Shown here piece after piece: positions 1 to 5,392 of a stretch of 5,392 nucleotides of DNA. Source of the DNA: Rickettsiales bacterium (GTDB lineage Bacteria > Pseudomonadota > Alphaproteobacteria > Rickettsiales > Anaplasmataceae); contig JAITFM010000055.1 of assembly GCA_031281335.1 (NCBI GenBank), positions 1-5,392 on the forward strand. Direction: 5' to 3'. Within the stretch, counting starts at the first letter, position 1. Each line of letters starts with the position of its first letter. The notes under the pieces were generated by a model. That model did not search any database and was not told the DNA's origin. It saw only the letters and a list, made by a program, of their open reading frames with translations. Both the position numbers and the translations under genes were made by a program.

Positions 1-1
1 T

Positions 2-352
2 GGGCTTGGACATAAATTTTTGAAGCACATAGAAAGGTGTAAAATTTTACTGCATTTAATTGATGTAACTCACGATGGTGTCGTTTCAGCTTATGATTGC
101 ACACACAATGAGTTGGAGCTTTACAATGGTGACCTTGTTAGAAAAGAAGAAGTTGTAGTGTTAAACAAATGTGACTTGTTGGAAGAAGCAGAAATTCTGG
201 AGAAGAAGAATCACTTGGCTAACTATCTTGATAAAGAAGTACTATGCTTATCAATTGATGATGATTTACAGCCCATTTTGAGGTTATTAAGTGAAAAATT
301 GAAAAAGAACAACCCTAGGGAAACTGATGTATATGATCCTTTTAAGGCATGA
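2..352 (+). CDS. obgE: GTPase ObgE/CgtA, C-terminal part (5' end outside window)
   Basis: This is the C-terminal third of the Obg-family GTPase, which binds the 50S ribosomal subunit and acts in its late maturation and in stress control. The frame is open from the left edge, so the gene begins outside the window; the first in-window TTG at 20 is not the real start. The first residues read GLGHKFLKHIERCKILLHLID, minus the last one or two a hallmark Obg segment just after the G3 region. The G4 guanine-specificity motif NKCD lies at 164-175, and the segment VLCLSIDDD at about 239-265 occupies the G5 position, where SA is more usual. The glycine-rich Obg fold and the G1-G3 motifs are not in the window. 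The protein ends in YDPFKA and the frame is undisturbed, so it looks functional. No obvious terminator follows it. Confidence 0.93.
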   Translation, partial: GLGHKFLKHIERCKILLHLIDVTHDGVVSAYDCTHNELELYNGDLVRKEEVVVLNKCDLLEEAEILEKKNHLANYLDKEVLCLSIDDDLQPILRLLSEKLKKNNPRETDVYDPFKA

Positions 353-506
353 GTTTCCCGTTCAATGGCCACGTATAAACAAGTCCGATATTACTTCCGC
401 GACTTGAGCAATTTTCTGTTAAGAATGTGATATTTTAGACATAAAGTCCCCTCATGTAAAAAATTCAGAAAAAATGCAACGCACATACGACAGAGATTAA
501 GCACGT

Positions 507-524
507 GTGTGCACCCACGCACAC
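507..524. repeat. small GTGTGC/GCACAC hairpin
   Basis: GTGTGC at 507-512 and GCACAC at 519-524 are perfect inverted arms of 6 bp around a 6-base loop (ACCCAC). The surrounding bases are unusually GC- and CA/TG-rich for this spacer. It may be part of a dispersed palindromic repeat. It is not followed directly by a T run on either strand, so I do not call it a terminator. Confidence 0.4.
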
Positions 525-727
525 TGAAGAAGATACGCTAAATTTTTTTTGGTTGTTTAATCTGCAGACGGAGATAGATTTTGAGCTCTCTAAATATCTC
601 TACTGTAATTATAGTAACACTGGATAAATAGGCGAAGTAATTTTTTGCTGGAAATCCATTTTATGCAAAATCTTTTTTCTCTACTTAATAAATTTCTTAA
701 ATATTTTCTTGAATTTCATAGCTAACC

Positions 728-753
728 ACCGTCAAGCGCTGGGATGACACCGT
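728..753. repeat. fragment of a Wolbachia-type dispersed palindromic repeat
   Basis: The core at 732-753 contains CAAGCGCTGGGATGACACC, a typical core of short repeats scattered through Wolbachia genomes. The same core recurs inside rsmH at 2547-2568, matching at 18 of 22 positions, with all four differences being G to A. GTCA (731-734) and TGAC (745-748) give a weak internal dyad. It lies just beyond the 3' end of the transporter gene. The repeat-family assignment rests on remembered sequence and on the internal match. Confidence 0.55.
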
Positions 754-772
754 TGTGCCTTGTAAAAAGCAT

Positions 773-1984
773 CTAATCCTTAATCTGTGATATAGCAACT
801 AGTCCAATCAACGCACAGAAAATCATGTAAAAGCTTGCCGAAGTTTCTTGTCCTGTAATCTTAATAATTGTTGTGCATATAAATGGTGCAAGGCCACCAA
901 AAAATCCAGCAGCTATATTTCTTGATAAACTAAATCCGCTGTACCGCACCTTTGTTGGAAATAATTCGCACATAAGTGCACTGACAGGACCAAGTGATGC
1001 AGCTATTGGGATTATAAAAAGAACGTGTGCCACTATGGTTAGCAAGTTATCACCTCTTAGTACCATAAAAGAAACTGGATAACTTACTACTATGAAAGTC
1101 ATAAATGCAAATTTCATGACTTTTTCTCTTCCTATCTTGTCAGAAAGTATTGCAAATAATATAGTCAATCCTCCGAGCGCAATTTGACTCAGTATTTCCA
1201 CCGTGTGGTTAAAATGAGTATTTACTTTTGATGTAAGCACATTGAAAAATACTAAATATATATAAAGGGATGAATTTTCGACTATGTCGACCCCTACCGA
1301 TATTAGAAAAGGTTTTTTATAGCTGTTTAACAACTCTTTTAACGGCAATTGAGGTGGATTTTTCTGCTTTTTGTACTCTGGGCTCTCATCAAGTATATAT
1401 CTTGTATATATACTGATTAATCCCATCACTAAACTGAAAACAAAAGGTAATCTCCATCCCCAAGATTCAAAATCGGATACTTTTTTGCATATGAGTACCG
1501 CTATAAGACTTAATATTGAACCAAGAATTGCACTGAATACCTCGATACTGCCAAAGAATCCTTTCTTGTCCTTAGGAGCATGCTCTATTAAAAACGGGGC
1601 ATTTCCTGCTTCTCCTCCAAGGGATATACCTTGCAATAACCTTAAACATACCACCAGTATTGATGCGAGTATTCCAATGTTTTGGTACCCCGGAACAAAG
1701 GCAATGAGTACAGTTGATAGAGTCATTAATACAATGGAGAGCGATAGAGCAATCCTTCTTCCATATTTATCACCAATATGGCCAAATATGGCAGCACCGA
1801 TTGGTCTCATCAGGAAACCCACTGCAAACACTCCAAAAGCCTTCAGTATGCTAACCAATTGATCATCTGATGGAAAAAACACACCGCCGATTATGCCGAT
1901 CAGGTGACCAAAAAGCATATGGTCATACCACAGTAAAGTGTTACAAATTAAACTTGATAGTATTACTTTTGTTATTTGTTGCAT
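773..1984 (-). CDS. MFS transporter, MHS family (ProP-like proline/betaine or metabolite:H+ symporter)
   Basis: A 403-residue polytopic inner-membrane protein of the metabolite:H+ symporter branch of the major facilitator superfamily, which includes ProP, KgtP and ShiA. Visible motifs: GHIGDKYGRR (68-77), the MFS loop 2-3 signature; RLLQGISLGGE (115-125), typical of MHS; WGWRLPF (175-181); LDESP (198-202), ending the first six-helix half; SDKIGREK (281-288), the loop 8-9 repeat of the signature; and ELFPTKVRYSG (340-350). Hydrophobic segments are spaced as expected for about 12 helices. It is about 100 residues shorter than E. coli ProP and lacks the C-terminal coiled coil that ProP uses in osmosensing. 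The ATG at 1984 is preceded by AGAAGA with 4 bases of spacing. It is divergent from rsmH. The substrate cannot be told from sequence; annotations as proline/betaine transporter are by family resemblance only. Confidence 0.9.
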   Translation of the reverse strand: MQQITKVILSSLICNTLLWYDHMLFGHLIGIIGGVFFPSDDQLVSILKAFGVFAVGFLMRPIGAAIFGHIGDKYGRRIALSLSIVLMTLSTVLIAFVPGYQNIGILASILVVCLRLLQGISLGGEAGNAPFLIEHAPKDKKGFFGSIEVFSAILGSILSLIAVLICKKVSDFESWGWRLPFVFSLVMGLISIYTRYILDESPEYKKQKNPPQLPLKELLNSYKKPFLISVGVDIVENSSLYIYLVFFNVLTSKVNTHFNHTVEILSQIALGGLTILFAILSDKIGREKVMKFAFMTFIVVSYPVSFMVLRGDNLLTIVAHVLFIIPIAASLGPVSALMCELFPTKVRYSGFSLSRNIAAGFFGGLAPFICTTIIKITGQETSASFYMIFCALIGLVAISQIKD

Positions 1985-2008
1985 AAAATCTTCTGCAGTT
2001 TACTTGAT

Positions 2009-2036
2009 ATAATAGTGATATTCCTTACTTTTTCAA
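2009..2036 (-). promoter_or_regulatory. candidate sigma-70 promoter of the MHS transporter
   Basis: On the minus strand TTGAAA (2036-2031) and TATTAT (2014-2009) are separated by 16 bp, about 25 bp upstream of the transporter start codon. AT-rich DNA gives such matches by chance, so this is tentative. Confidence 0.35.
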
Positions 2037-2115
2037 ATATAATGGGAAAATGTGAGCATTATGTGAATATTATATTAATAATGATATCTCATTAAATCTT
2101 AATATTTTTATATCA

Positions 2116-2143
2116 TTGACTATATCGAGTATTTTTGTATCAT
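2116..2143 (+). promoter_or_regulatory. candidate sigma-70 promoter of rsmH-ftsL
   Basis: TTGACT (2116-2121) and TATCAT (2138-2143) are separated by 16 bp and would give a 5' leader of roughly 60 bases before rsmH. It is the best -35/-10 pair I see in the divergent spacer on this strand. Perfect TATAAT strings at 2008-2013 and 2038-2043 lack a good -35 box. Confidence 0.4.
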
Positions 2144-2211
2144 ATATTTCACCATATTTTAGTGGGTAAGCCATTTTTATCTGTATACACAAAGTCTTTT
2201 GATAGAGCGCT

Positions 2212-3228
2212 ATGACACATATTCCAGTTTTGTTAAAAGAGATGCTATTACAACTGTCACCACAAAGTGGAGGTGTATACGTGGATGCTACGTTTGGAGC
2301 TGGGGGATATAGCAAAGCAATATTGGAATCAGCTGACTGCAAAGTGTATGCAATTGATAGAGACGAAACGGTTGTTAAATTTTATGATGATTTAAACATT
2401 AAGTATCCAGGTAAAGTAAAGCTATTTATTGAAAAATTTAGCAATATTAAAAATATCTTAGATAGCTTTGAACACCTTGTAGAGCCCTCTTTCATCTCAC
2501 AATCCTCTTCCGTTGTCCCGGCTGGAGTTCAGAAAAAAAATGTATGGTCAAGCACTGGAATAACACCAGACAGATCTAGGATGACGCCGGGCAGGTCTAT
2601 TAATGCTGCAGATGGAGTTATATTTGACGTTGGAGTATCGTCTATGCAGCTTGATGAAGGAGATAGAGGATTTTCATTTTTACATGATGGTCCGCTCGAT
2701 ATGCGTATGGATGGCTCTTCCCAAATCAACGCTTCAACGTTCGTTAACGCTCTACGCGAAGAAGAAATTGCCAATACTATATACAATTACGGAGGAGAAC
2801 GTTATTCCCGCAAAATTGCAAGGGCGATAGTAAACGCGCGGAGGAAAAGACCTATCAAAACTACATTTGAACTCGCAGATATTGTACGTTCTGTGGTATT
2901 TCGTGGAAAAAGCAAAATTGATCCTGCAACTAGGACATTTCAGGCGATCAGAATATGGGTAAACGATGAGCTTGGAGAACTTGAAAAGGGCATTAAAGCT
3001 GCATCTGAAATTTTAAATAAGAATGGCAAACTAATTGTCGTTACCTTTCATTCTTTAGAAGATCGTATAGTCAAAACTTTTTTTAAAAATCTATGTGAGC
3101 AAAGATCTAACGATTGTAAGGTCTTCTCTCTTCTGAACAAAAAAGTGATCAAAGCGAGTGCGGAAGAAATAAATGCAAATCCGCGTGCGTGTTCAGCAAA
3201 ACTAAGAGCTATACAGAGGTTATCATGA
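2212..3228 (+). CDS. rsmH: 16S rRNA (cytosine1402-N4)-methyltransferase RsmH, with in-frame repeat insertion
   Basis: RsmH (formerly MraW) transfers a methyl group from S-adenosylmethionine to N4 of C1402 in 16S rRNA, in the decoding centre of the 30S subunit. The 338-residue protein starts with the family-typical MTHIPVLLKE. Motifs seen: DATFGAGGYS (25-34) for SAM binding; AIDRD (47-51); DGVIFDVGVSS (134-144); GFSFLHDGPLDMRMD (153-167); RTFQAIRIWVNDEL (241-254); VVTFHSLEDRIVK (276-288); and the C-terminal NPRACSAKLRAIQR (323-336). E. coli RsmH is 313 residues. The excess is a low-complexity block at about 90-131, between the LFIEKFSNIKNI helix and DGVIFDVG, where relatives need only about ten residues. 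This block is encoded by a palindromic repeat described separately. TGA and TAG codons lie in frame just before the ATG, which fixes the start; the ribosome-binding site is weak. Its stop overlaps the ftsL start, as in many dcw clusters, but no mraZ lies upstream. Confidence 0.95.
   Translation: MTHIPVLLKEMLLQLSPQSGGVYVDATFGAGGYSKAILESADCKVYAIDRDETVVKFYDDLNIKYPGKVKLFIEKFSNIKNILDSFEHLVEPSFISQSSSVVPAGVQKKNVWSSTGITPDRSRMTPGRSINAADGVIFDVGVSSMQLDEGDRGFSFLHDGPLDMRMDGSSQINASTFVNALREEEIANTIYNYGGERYSRKIARAIVNARRKRPIKTTFELADIVRSVVFRGKSKIDPATRTFQAIRIWVNDELGELEKGIKAASEILNKNGKLIVVTFHSLEDRIVKTFFKNLCEQRSNDCKVFSLLNKKVIKASAEEINANPRACSAKLRAIQRLS
2484..2602. repeat. palindromic repeat element inserted in frame within rsmH
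   Basis: Approximate limits. Imperfect nested dyads: CCCGGC (2517-2522) with GCCGGG (2586-2591); CTGG (2522-2525) with CCAG (2566-2569); TTCAG (2528-2532) with CTGGAA (2555-2560, one extra base). The centre lies near 2545-2554, beside an A8 run at 2533-2540. The 22 bp at 2547-2568 match the intergenic repeat at 732-753 at 18 positions. The read-through adds roughly 40 residues rich in Ser, Pro, Thr, Gly and Arg and has no stop in the rsmH frame. This resembles the protein-coding palindromic elements known from Rickettsia and Wolbachia. The exact borders need comparison with an rsmH lacking the insert. Confidence 0.65.
3215..3228 (+). promoter_or_regulatory. ftsL ribosome-binding site and ATGA overlap
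   Basis: AGAGG at 3215-3219 lies 5 bases before ATG 3225, inside the last rsmH codons. The ATGA at 3225-3228 joins the ftsL start to the rsmH TGA stop, implying translational coupling. This supports 3225 over the upstream in-frame ATG at 3189. Confidence 0.75.
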
Positions 3229-3530
3229 GAACTTTTTGTATTATCTCAATAGTTATGTTTTTTTTCAGTATTACAGGACTATTTAAAGTAAAACTACATG
3301 TTCAGTCACTAAATGAAGAACTAAAAAAAATAAAACGAGAAATTAGTTTAGCGCAAAGTGACATAAAAGTTTTAAAAGCAGAGTGGAGTTATTTGAGTAA
3401 TCCAAAGAGACTTGCAAACCTCATGGATAGACACCTGAAAAACAACTCTTTTATATTAGCCAGCCAGGTTAAAAATCTTGACTCTCTAAATGGCCGCAGC
3501 GCGCTAGCACAACTTGAAAATCAGGATTGA
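3225..3530 (+). CDS. ftsL: cell division protein FtsL
   Basis: A 101-residue single-pass inner-membrane protein of the divisome. In other bacteria FtsL forms a complex with FtsB and FtsQ and helps activate septal peptidoglycan synthesis. Residues 3-20 are strongly hydrophobic (a signal anchor with almost no cytoplasmic tail). Residues 22-55 are charged and helical with a coiled-coil-like pattern (SLNEELKKIKREI, 28-40). The stretch LKAEWSYLSNPKRL (50-63) followed by DRHL (68-71) is the conserved block of alphaproteobacterial FtsL. The position directly after rsmH with an ATGA overlap is the standard dcw position and strengthens the call. A start at ATG 3189 would add 12 residues but lacks a good ribosome-binding site and would overlap rsmH by 40 bases. 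Unlike the usual order, no ftsI or mur genes follow. Confidence 0.88.
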   Translation: MRTFCIISIVMFFFSITGLFKVKLHVQSLNEELKKIKREISLAQSDIKVLKAEWSYLSNPKRLANLMDRHLKNNSFILASQVKNLDSLNGRSALAQLENQD

Positions 3531-3536
3531 CGATTA

Positions 3537-3566
3537 ATGGCAAAGCTACACTTAAATATAGAGTAA
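3537..3566 (+). other. 9-codon open frame after ftsL, possible relic of a following gene
   Basis: An ATG six bases after the ftsL stop opens the frame MAKLHLNIE before a TAA. AGGA (3523-3526) lies ten bases upstream of it. It overlaps the 3' end of the ankyrin gene on the other strand. It could be the leftover start of the next gene of an ancestral dcw operon, cut off by rearrangement, or simple chance. No function can be given. Confidence 0.15.
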
Positions 3567-4916
3567 GTTTTCCAGCATGGCCTTAGTTTTTTTATACATT
3601 CTATTTCTTTCTCTATATTTGATTATAGGCTTAAAAATAAATGGTAATCCTAGAATTGTTAAGCTTAAAGCCAGGGTTGAAAACATGCAAGAAGCTTTGT
3701 ATTTACTATGTAGCTCTTTCAGGTAAAGTATTAAAAACCTACAAAATTTCTTGTAGTTTTCGTTGATGTCTGCTCTGCCATTAGCTTTGTTGATAAACAT
3801 GTCTATTGCAGTGTAACCGTCTTTGCACTTAATGCTAAGGTCTGCTCCTTTCTCTATTAATAGCTGAGCTATATCAAAATAATCCCTTTGAACAGCAAGA
3901 TGCAGAGGTGTATAACCCTGTTGTTCACAGATATTCATATTGGCTTTAACTTCCAATAACATTTTCACAATCTTTGTATGACCTTTTTTAACTGCTAGCA
4001 GCAGAGGAGTTCTGTTACATTTGGTGACAGCATTCACATTTACTTTAAGCTCCAATAAGAGCCTAACTGCTTTAGTGTCACCATTATAGCTAGCTTTATG
4101 TAACCGGGCATTACTATTGAAATCTTGATCATTTGCGTCCATTCCCTTTGAAACAAGAAATGTTACCATTTTCCTATTGTTATGCTCAACAGCGCAATCC
4201 AATGCATCAAAACCATGGCTGTTTTTTGTACAGATAAATTCTTTAAAGTTAGCTTTTGCTTGCTGTTTTTTTACAATAAGCTTCACTATTTGCATTTTAT
4301 TGTTATATGCCGTTAGGAAGAGCGTAGTATTATTCTCCGCGTCTTTTGCTTCTATATTCGCTCCTTTTTTTATCAGATATTCTATAATTTCTGCTCTACT
4401 CTCATAATGTGCGGTGCACTGATAAATGGTCAGAAATAAAGGAGTGTGTAAATTATTATCTTCGCATTCAAGATTGGCTCCACTATCAACTAAAGTTTGG
4501 ACGCTTTTTTTGGAACCGTATAGTGAAGCTATGTGAAGAGGAGTGTGGCCTTCTTTAGCATCTCTTTCATTGATTTTTGCACCTTTTGCGATCAAAAAAC
4601 TTATTAATTCCGTATCATCTTGTAGCGCAGCAAGGTGCAGCGGAGTAAATCCATTTTTATCTTTGGAATTAATTGTCAGTTGGTTGACAAGAAGTTTAGC
4701 AATTTTCTTGTGTCCGTGCATAACAGCATAATGCAGTGGATTTCTATTTTCGCTGTCTACAACATTAAAATCTGCCGCATGCTCTAGCAATGATCTTACT
4801 CTAGCCGCATCGCCTTCTTTTATAAATTTATGCAAAAGAGTGATTCCATTTGCATCTTTTGAGTTAATATCAAATCCACTTTCTACTAATTGGTTTATGT
4901 CTTCCTCATGCACCAT
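3552..4916 (-). CDS. ankyrin-repeat protein with C-terminal transmembrane segment
   Basis: A 454-residue protein made mostly of ankyrin repeats, which mediate protein-protein contacts. About ten repeats can be seen, starting near 23, 56, 88, 122, 155, 194, 234, 267, 300 and 333, with a degenerate eleventh near 366. The best copies are NGFTPLHLAA (88-97), GHTPLHIASLYG (123-134) and GYTPLHLAVQRD (334-345). Repeat five carries an insertion (about 165-174). Residues 384-408 are a charged and helical linker, about 409-432 is a hydrophobic membrane segment, and the last 22 residues are basic and probably cytoplasmic. There is no signal peptide. The protein begins inside a repeat (INQLVESGFDINSKD, 7-21, is only a second half), and an in-frame TGA 12 codons upstream blocks extension, so the N terminus may have been lost. 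Such proteins are abundant in Wolbachia and some are thought to be type IV effectors; the target is unknown here. Confidence 0.9.
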   Translation of the reverse strand: MVHEEDINQLVESGFDINSKDANGITLLHKFIKEGDAARVRSLLEHAADFNVVDSENRNPLHYAVMHGHKKIAKLLVNQLTINSKDKNGFTPLHLAALQDDTELISFLIAKGAKINERDAKEGHTPLHIASLYGSKKSVQTLVDSGANLECEDNNLHTPLFLTIYQCTAHYESRAEIIEYLIKKGANIEAKDAENNTTLFLTAYNNKMQIVKLIVKKQQAKANFKEFICTKNSHGFDALDCAVEHNNRKMVTFLVSKGMDANDQDFNSNARLHKASYNGDTKAVRLLLELKVNVNAVTKCNRTPLLLAVKKGHTKIVKMLLEVKANMNICEQQGYTPLHLAVQRDYFDIAQLLIEKGADLSIKCKDGYTAIDMFINKANGRADINENYKKFCRFLILYLKELHSKYKASCMFSTLALSLTILGLPFIFKPIIKYRERNRMYKKTKAMLENLLYI

Positions 4917-4969
4917 ACCACTTAAACTTCTAATAAAACCCTTTTTGCATCAATAATACTCCCACTTAA

Positions 4970-5167
4970 TTAGGTTTGAGTGAATCTGTAGGAGACATAC
5001 TGATTGCTTATGCGGAAGGTGATGTTTTTTTGTACGCCAAGAAGTGCGTAAGGAACAGTTGGTGAAACAGGTACCTGGAACAGACCATTATGCTGCGCAA
5101 GGCGTAAAGCTAATGGAATGACACCACTTGTTGTAAAAACAAATGTTTGTTCATAAATTGCAACCAG
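4970..5167 (-). pseudogene. open 65-codon remnant of unknown gene, no start codon
   Basis: A frame on the minus strand runs from just after a TAG (5170-5168) to a TAA at 4972-4970 and encodes 65 residues, including SGVIPLALRLAQHNGLFQVP and, further on, YALLGVQKNITFRISNQ. It has no ATG, GTG or TTG in frame. The composition reads like real protein (alternating hydrophobic and polar residues, Pro in turns), and the DNA is more GC-rich than the spacer at its right. I do not recognise the family. It may be the C-terminal end of a lost gene, possibly a surface or phage protein. It lies 53 bp upstream of the ankyrin start and downstream of a terminator-like hairpin. It could still be chance. Confidence 0.35.
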
Positions 5168-5197
5168 CTATAAACATTAAGAAATTTACTAAGTAGG

Positions 5198-5221
5198 AAA
5201 AAAAAGCCCCGGTTGGTGGCT
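5198..5221 (-). terminator. intrinsic terminator (minus strand)
   Basis: Read on the minus strand, AGCCACCAACCGGGGCT (5221-5205) folds into a GC-rich stem (AGCC with GGCT, then CC with GG, one bulged A, loop AACC) followed directly by seven more T. It stands 55 bases after the stop codon of the transposase-like remnant and probably once ended that transcript. Confidence 0.6.
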
Positions 5222-5276
5222 AATTATTTATATGTACTGCAAAATATTAGTATCTGCTCGGCTAAGCGATTTGAAA

Positions 5277-5392
5277 TTAACTCGTAACTTCTCCTTTGAG
5301 TTGTGCAATTTCAGCTTTAAGAAGACCAGTAGTTTGAGTTATGATATCAATAGAAACTCCTGCTTTAAGTAGGTTTTAGCAACTTCAATTTC
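5277..5392 (-). pseudogene. frameshifted C-terminal tail of an Rpn/PD-(D/E)XK-type transposase
   Basis: Reading leftward from the right edge, the frame encodes EIEVAK, then must shift by one base to continue LLKAGVSIDIITQTTGLLKA and EIAQLKGEVTS before the TAA at 5279-5277. The pattern (I-E-x-A-K-x-L-L-K-x-G-x-x-x-x-x-I-x-x-x-T-G-L-x-x-x-E-I-x-x-L) matches the C-terminal helical tail common in Rpn-family recombination-promoting nucleases/putative transposases, which are abundant in Rickettsiales. Loss of one A from an A5 run (plus-strand TTTT at 5373-5376) would account for the shift. The catalytic domain would lie beyond the window, so whether the rest is intact is unknown. The family call rests on this tail only. 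Confidence 0.6.

Larger units (their letters stand above)
353..772. other. gene-free spacer between obgE and the transporter gene
   Basis: This 420-bp stretch lies between two convergent genes. I see no convincing coding frame in it: all six frames are broken often. It contains a short hairpin at 507-524, an isolated T8 run at 543-550 that is too far from that hairpin to make a clear intrinsic terminator, and a dispersed-repeat fragment at 732-753. The sequence could be degraded coding DNA, but no recognisable protein remains. Confidence 0.7.

Noticed and set aside
507..550. Hairpin plus T8 run as a terminator for obgE
   Set aside because: The T run begins 18 bases after the stem, and the stem is short; this does not fit an intrinsic terminator.
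1371..1862. 163-codon plus-strand open frame inside the transporter gene
   Set aside because: It is antisense to a gene with clear MHS motifs, has no recognisable domain and no ribosome-binding site, and arises from the codon pattern of the real gene.
2070..2342. 90-codon minus-strand open frame spanning the spacer and the start of rsmH
   Set aside because: It overlaps the conserved N terminus and SAM motif of rsmH on the opposite strand and shows no protein-like pattern outside that overlap.
2529..2786. Open frames on both strands within rsmH (also 2603-2830)
   Set aside because: They are shadows of a frame with intact RsmH motifs.
4177..4731. Plus-strand open frames inside the ankyrin gene (4177-4407 and 4543-4731)
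   Set aside because: They recur in step with the ankyrin repeats on the other strand and have no features of their own.
5114..5126. TGGAATGACACCA, 12 of 13 matching the repeat core in rsmH
   Set aside because: The match stops at 13 bases, with no flanking similarity or dyad, and the bases fall inside the open 65-codon fragment; chance is likely.
4981..5160. Plus-strand reading of the region right of the ankyrin gene (ILIAYAEGDVFLYAKK)
   Set aside because: The frame is closed by a stop after about 25 codons, whereas the minus strand stays open for 65 codons.
1..5392. tRNA, rRNA, CRISPR array, toxin-antitoxin pair or riboswitch
   Set aside because: I looked for cloverleaf-like segments, regular spaced repeats and small paired genes and saw none that hold up.

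Overview
The window looks like a chromosome segment of Wolbachia or a very close relative (Rickettsiales, Anaplasmataceae). The pointers are AT-rich DNA, an alphaproteobacterial-type rsmH-ftsL pair without the rest of the dcw cluster, a ProP-like MHS transporter, a large ankyrin-repeat protein with a C-terminal membrane segment, a decayed transposase-like tail, and short dispersed palindromic repeats with the Wolbachia-type core (CTGGGATGACACC and variants). No species or strain can be named from this sequence alone.

Layout, left to right. Positions 1-352 hold the C-terminal part of the GTPase ObgE (+). Positions 353-772 are a gene-free stretch with a small hairpin and a dispersed-repeat fragment. 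A complete MHS/ProP-type transporter (-) lies at 773-1984. A 227-bp divergent spacer (1985-2211) carries candidate promoters for both sides. rsmH (2212-3228, +) and ftsL (3225-3530, +) overlap by ATGA and form a two-gene operon. A 454-residue ankyrin protein (3552-4916, -) converges on ftsL with only 21 bp between stop codons. The right end (4917-5392) is a graveyard on the minus strand: a 65-codon open fragment without a start codon, a good intrinsic terminator, and the frameshifted tail of a probable Rpn/PD-(D/E)XK-type transposase.

The housekeeping content concerns ribosome maturation (ObgE for the 50S subunit, RsmH for 16S rRNA methylation in the 30S subunit) and septation (FtsL). The transporter and the ankyrin protein fit an intracellular lifestyle: uptake of host osmolytes or metabolites, and possible interaction with host proteins.

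The most striking observation is inside rsmH. The reading frame is intact and every catalytic and SAM-binding motif is present, but about 40 extra, low-complexity residues sit between the early SAM-binding half and the DGVIFDVGVSS motif. The DNA encoding them has imperfect dyad symmetry and shares a 22-bp core (18 identities) with the repeat fragment at 732-753. This looks like a mobile palindromic repeat inserted in frame into an essential-type rRNA methyltransferase, of the kind described as protein-coding palindromic elements in Rickettsia and Wolbachia.
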